From positions 5,709,001 to 5,773,000 of the forward strand of contig NC_134025.1 in the NCBI RefSeq assembly GCF_964204645.1: DNA of 64,000 nucleotides. Direction: 5' to 3'. This document shows positions 41,001 to 64,000 of the stretch, in pieces. The DNA comes from Tubulanus polymorphus. Taxonomy: Eukaryota; Nemertea; Palaeonemertea; Tubulaniformes; Tubulanidae. How positions within the stretch are numbered: the first letter of the stretch is position 1; every line of letters starts with the position of its first letter. The position numbers were made by a program, and so were the translations under genes. Below the pieces are notes generated by a model, which saw nothing but the letters and a program-made list of their open reading frames with translations, had not been told where the DNA came from and did not search any database.

Positions 41001-42677
41001 TTATCCGAATTATCCTGTGAATATGAATTCAGAAATATTTGCAGAACAATCCTGGTGATAGATTTGGAAATAAGACACAAATAAACTTGTTCAGATTTAA
41101 GCGAAAAATACATATATTTTTATTTTCGAAATATCATTATCATGCTTTGACATACTAATCTCTACTGAATACCGCCCCTGTTCTAGATAGGAAATACACT
41201 TAAAATACACAATTACGTGAGCGATTTATATAAAGAGAAACATACATTTGTATATACATTGAATGTAGATCTTTCTTCTCGCTAGACGGCAAACATAAAA
41301 CAGACGTTTGATATTTTCATGATTATATAGAATATCTACTGCGGAGATGTGATATGGAATCCATGCATGTTCTATTTCAGATACATTATGAATAATAATC
41401 ACACGTCCACGTGTTCGTAAAATGTTGGCCCGTCATTCGAACTGGGGGTATTTTCGTCAAGATTATCTTCCATTTGTAAAATAATCATATCCTTAATATC
41501 AAAATTTGCAACAAAAAGAAGCAACAAAAGTTGGTTTGCATGAAAGAATTATGTATACATGTGTACATTTTATTGTAAAGAAGATTTCGAAAAAAAGGAT
41601 ATTCTATTCATCAGATCGCGTCGTATTTGTTAGAAGTTATGACAAAAACTAATGATATAACGGCGATCGGGGAATTCAAATTGAGCTAGATCAATGGCAG
41701 TATACATAATGAAATGAATATCACGTTCATATAGATTTTATATCCAGATGTTTAAGACCTAATTTCATATATCTAGTACATGAATTAGGCTTTAGTACTG
41801 CACACGCGTGTCTGGTGTATTACAAACAAAACCAGGTCTTCTTATCGAGACGAAATCATTGTCAACTAAGTCTTAATTAGGTTTACGTATATTCTGGCCC
41901 AAAGACGTTCGTAACAACATGCCAGAGGACTGTGACAAGGTACGAACACCATCAGGAGGATATCCAGCTTTTTAATACTGTTTGGGAAAGATTTTAAAAA
42001 TCTAAGGAATAATTTGAGTGGCTGAAGGGTCCACTTAATAATGGTACTGCGATACGATTAATGCTGAGTATAGTAAATTGATGATAATACATTGTAAATC
42101 TTACTCCATTTTGGTTCATGATTGCGATCTCATATACGGATATATATTCGGAACATATTGAATCGATTATATACCGAACCAGACGATGGTGTATCTATCA
42201 ATCAGACGATTTCTGACTCACCGATGATGTCGATTATATAAAAACCAATCACGTTTTTTTTTCTTTACGTACTATACGCTGAATCTCGCGTAACGTTGTT
42301 AAACGCACATTCTTACGTTTGAGTTGAAGGAATAAGAAATTCCGAATCGAAAGCAGTCGAAATAATGTCGAGGATGTGAAAAGAAACTTGTATTAAGAGT
42401 TGGATATCGGTTTACTTTTGCGTAGAGCGAAGATTATCTATGTATAGAAAGATACGGCAACCAGTGTGACTATTACTTCACTTGTTAGCTCCCTCCACTT
42501 TAGACAGACAGCTTAAGGAACGTATTTTCTAGATGTTTAGACTTATTTCCCGTAGGTAACCTTCCTGTAGTTCGAATTTCTGTTATTTCGCCTTAGAAAA
42601 CTGCAGTGACGCTGGGTAATCTGGATTAATCCAAAGGATTTATTATCATAACGTTGATTTTGCAACAATAATCAGAC
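38052..42677 (+). other. 3' UTR and intergenic region
   Basis: Holds the 3' UTR of the proline-rich gene and the candidate last exon at 39276. A canonical AATAAA lies at 40544-40549. I see no further gene up to the first exon at 42678. Confidence 0.4.
39276..39319 (+). CDS. possible alternative last exon, proline-rich gene
   Basis: A long pyrimidine tract and TTTTTTACAG end at 39275. The next bases encode, after one shared base, PSPSSDSECSSTM and a TAG stop. A donor GAG|GTATTA at 37996 ends in the matching phase 1. Splicing would replace the last 18 or so residues by EPSPSSDSECSSTM, giving 2006 residues and a C-terminal STM that resembles a class I PDZ ligand. Confidence 0.4.

Positions 42678-64000
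<21,323 letters not shown>

Overview
The window is animal nuclear DNA. It is AT-rich, its genes have many short exons with GT-AG introns, and it carries (TA)n microsatellites, a tRNA gene inside an intron, and small transposon relics. The gene set (OvoA, a secreted M13 peptidase, an ENT transporter, a granin-like prohormone, a supervillin-like gene) fits a marine invertebrate, but I cannot name the phylum. All splice models were read by eye, checking that reading phase is kept across each junction. No transcript data were available.

Layout. 1-2861 (+): the 3' nine exons of ovoA, the ovothiol synthase. 3419-4499 (+): a complete five-exon gene for a small membrane protein with one Ig domain. 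5630-15078 (-): a cysteine-free, acidic, dibasic-rich secreted precursor of prohormone/granin type; its 6.9 kb first intron holds a tRNA-Thr(CGT) gene at 12240-12310 (-). 16304-19751 (+): a complete 13-exon equilibrative nucleoside transporter of 451 residues. 20176-25440 (-): a complete 19-exon secreted M13 (neprilysin-like) metallopeptidase of 691 residues, convergent with the transporter. 26231-38051 (+, alternative end at 39319): a two-exon gene for a ~2010-residue disordered, proline-rich protein with a 42-residue tandem repeat and SH3-type ligands. It is divergent from the M13 gene across a ~0.8 kb spacer with TATA-like elements facing both ways.

42678 to beyond 64000 (+): the N-terminal half of a long gene encoding Ser/Arg-rich sequence, a charged coiled coil and a basic helix resembling the N-terminal region of supervillin. 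The gelsolin repeats would lie outside the window. It has three candidate upstream first exons, a possible 27-nt microexon and a probable GC-AG intron. It also has two internal first exons that enter the shared downstream exons in the correct phase: one encodes a transmembrane anchor, the other a cysteine-rich head.

Mobile DNA: a 169 bp pogo-like MITE at 49945-50113, and a foldback element at 58151-59013 with two 349 bp inverted arms, 13 bp flanking direct repeats and a hammerhead-like motif in each arm. The latter lies in the intron just upstream of the membrane-anchor first exon. The most interesting points are the supervillin-like gene with alternative membrane-targeting starts, the foldback element, and the unassigned proline-rich and granin-like proteins.
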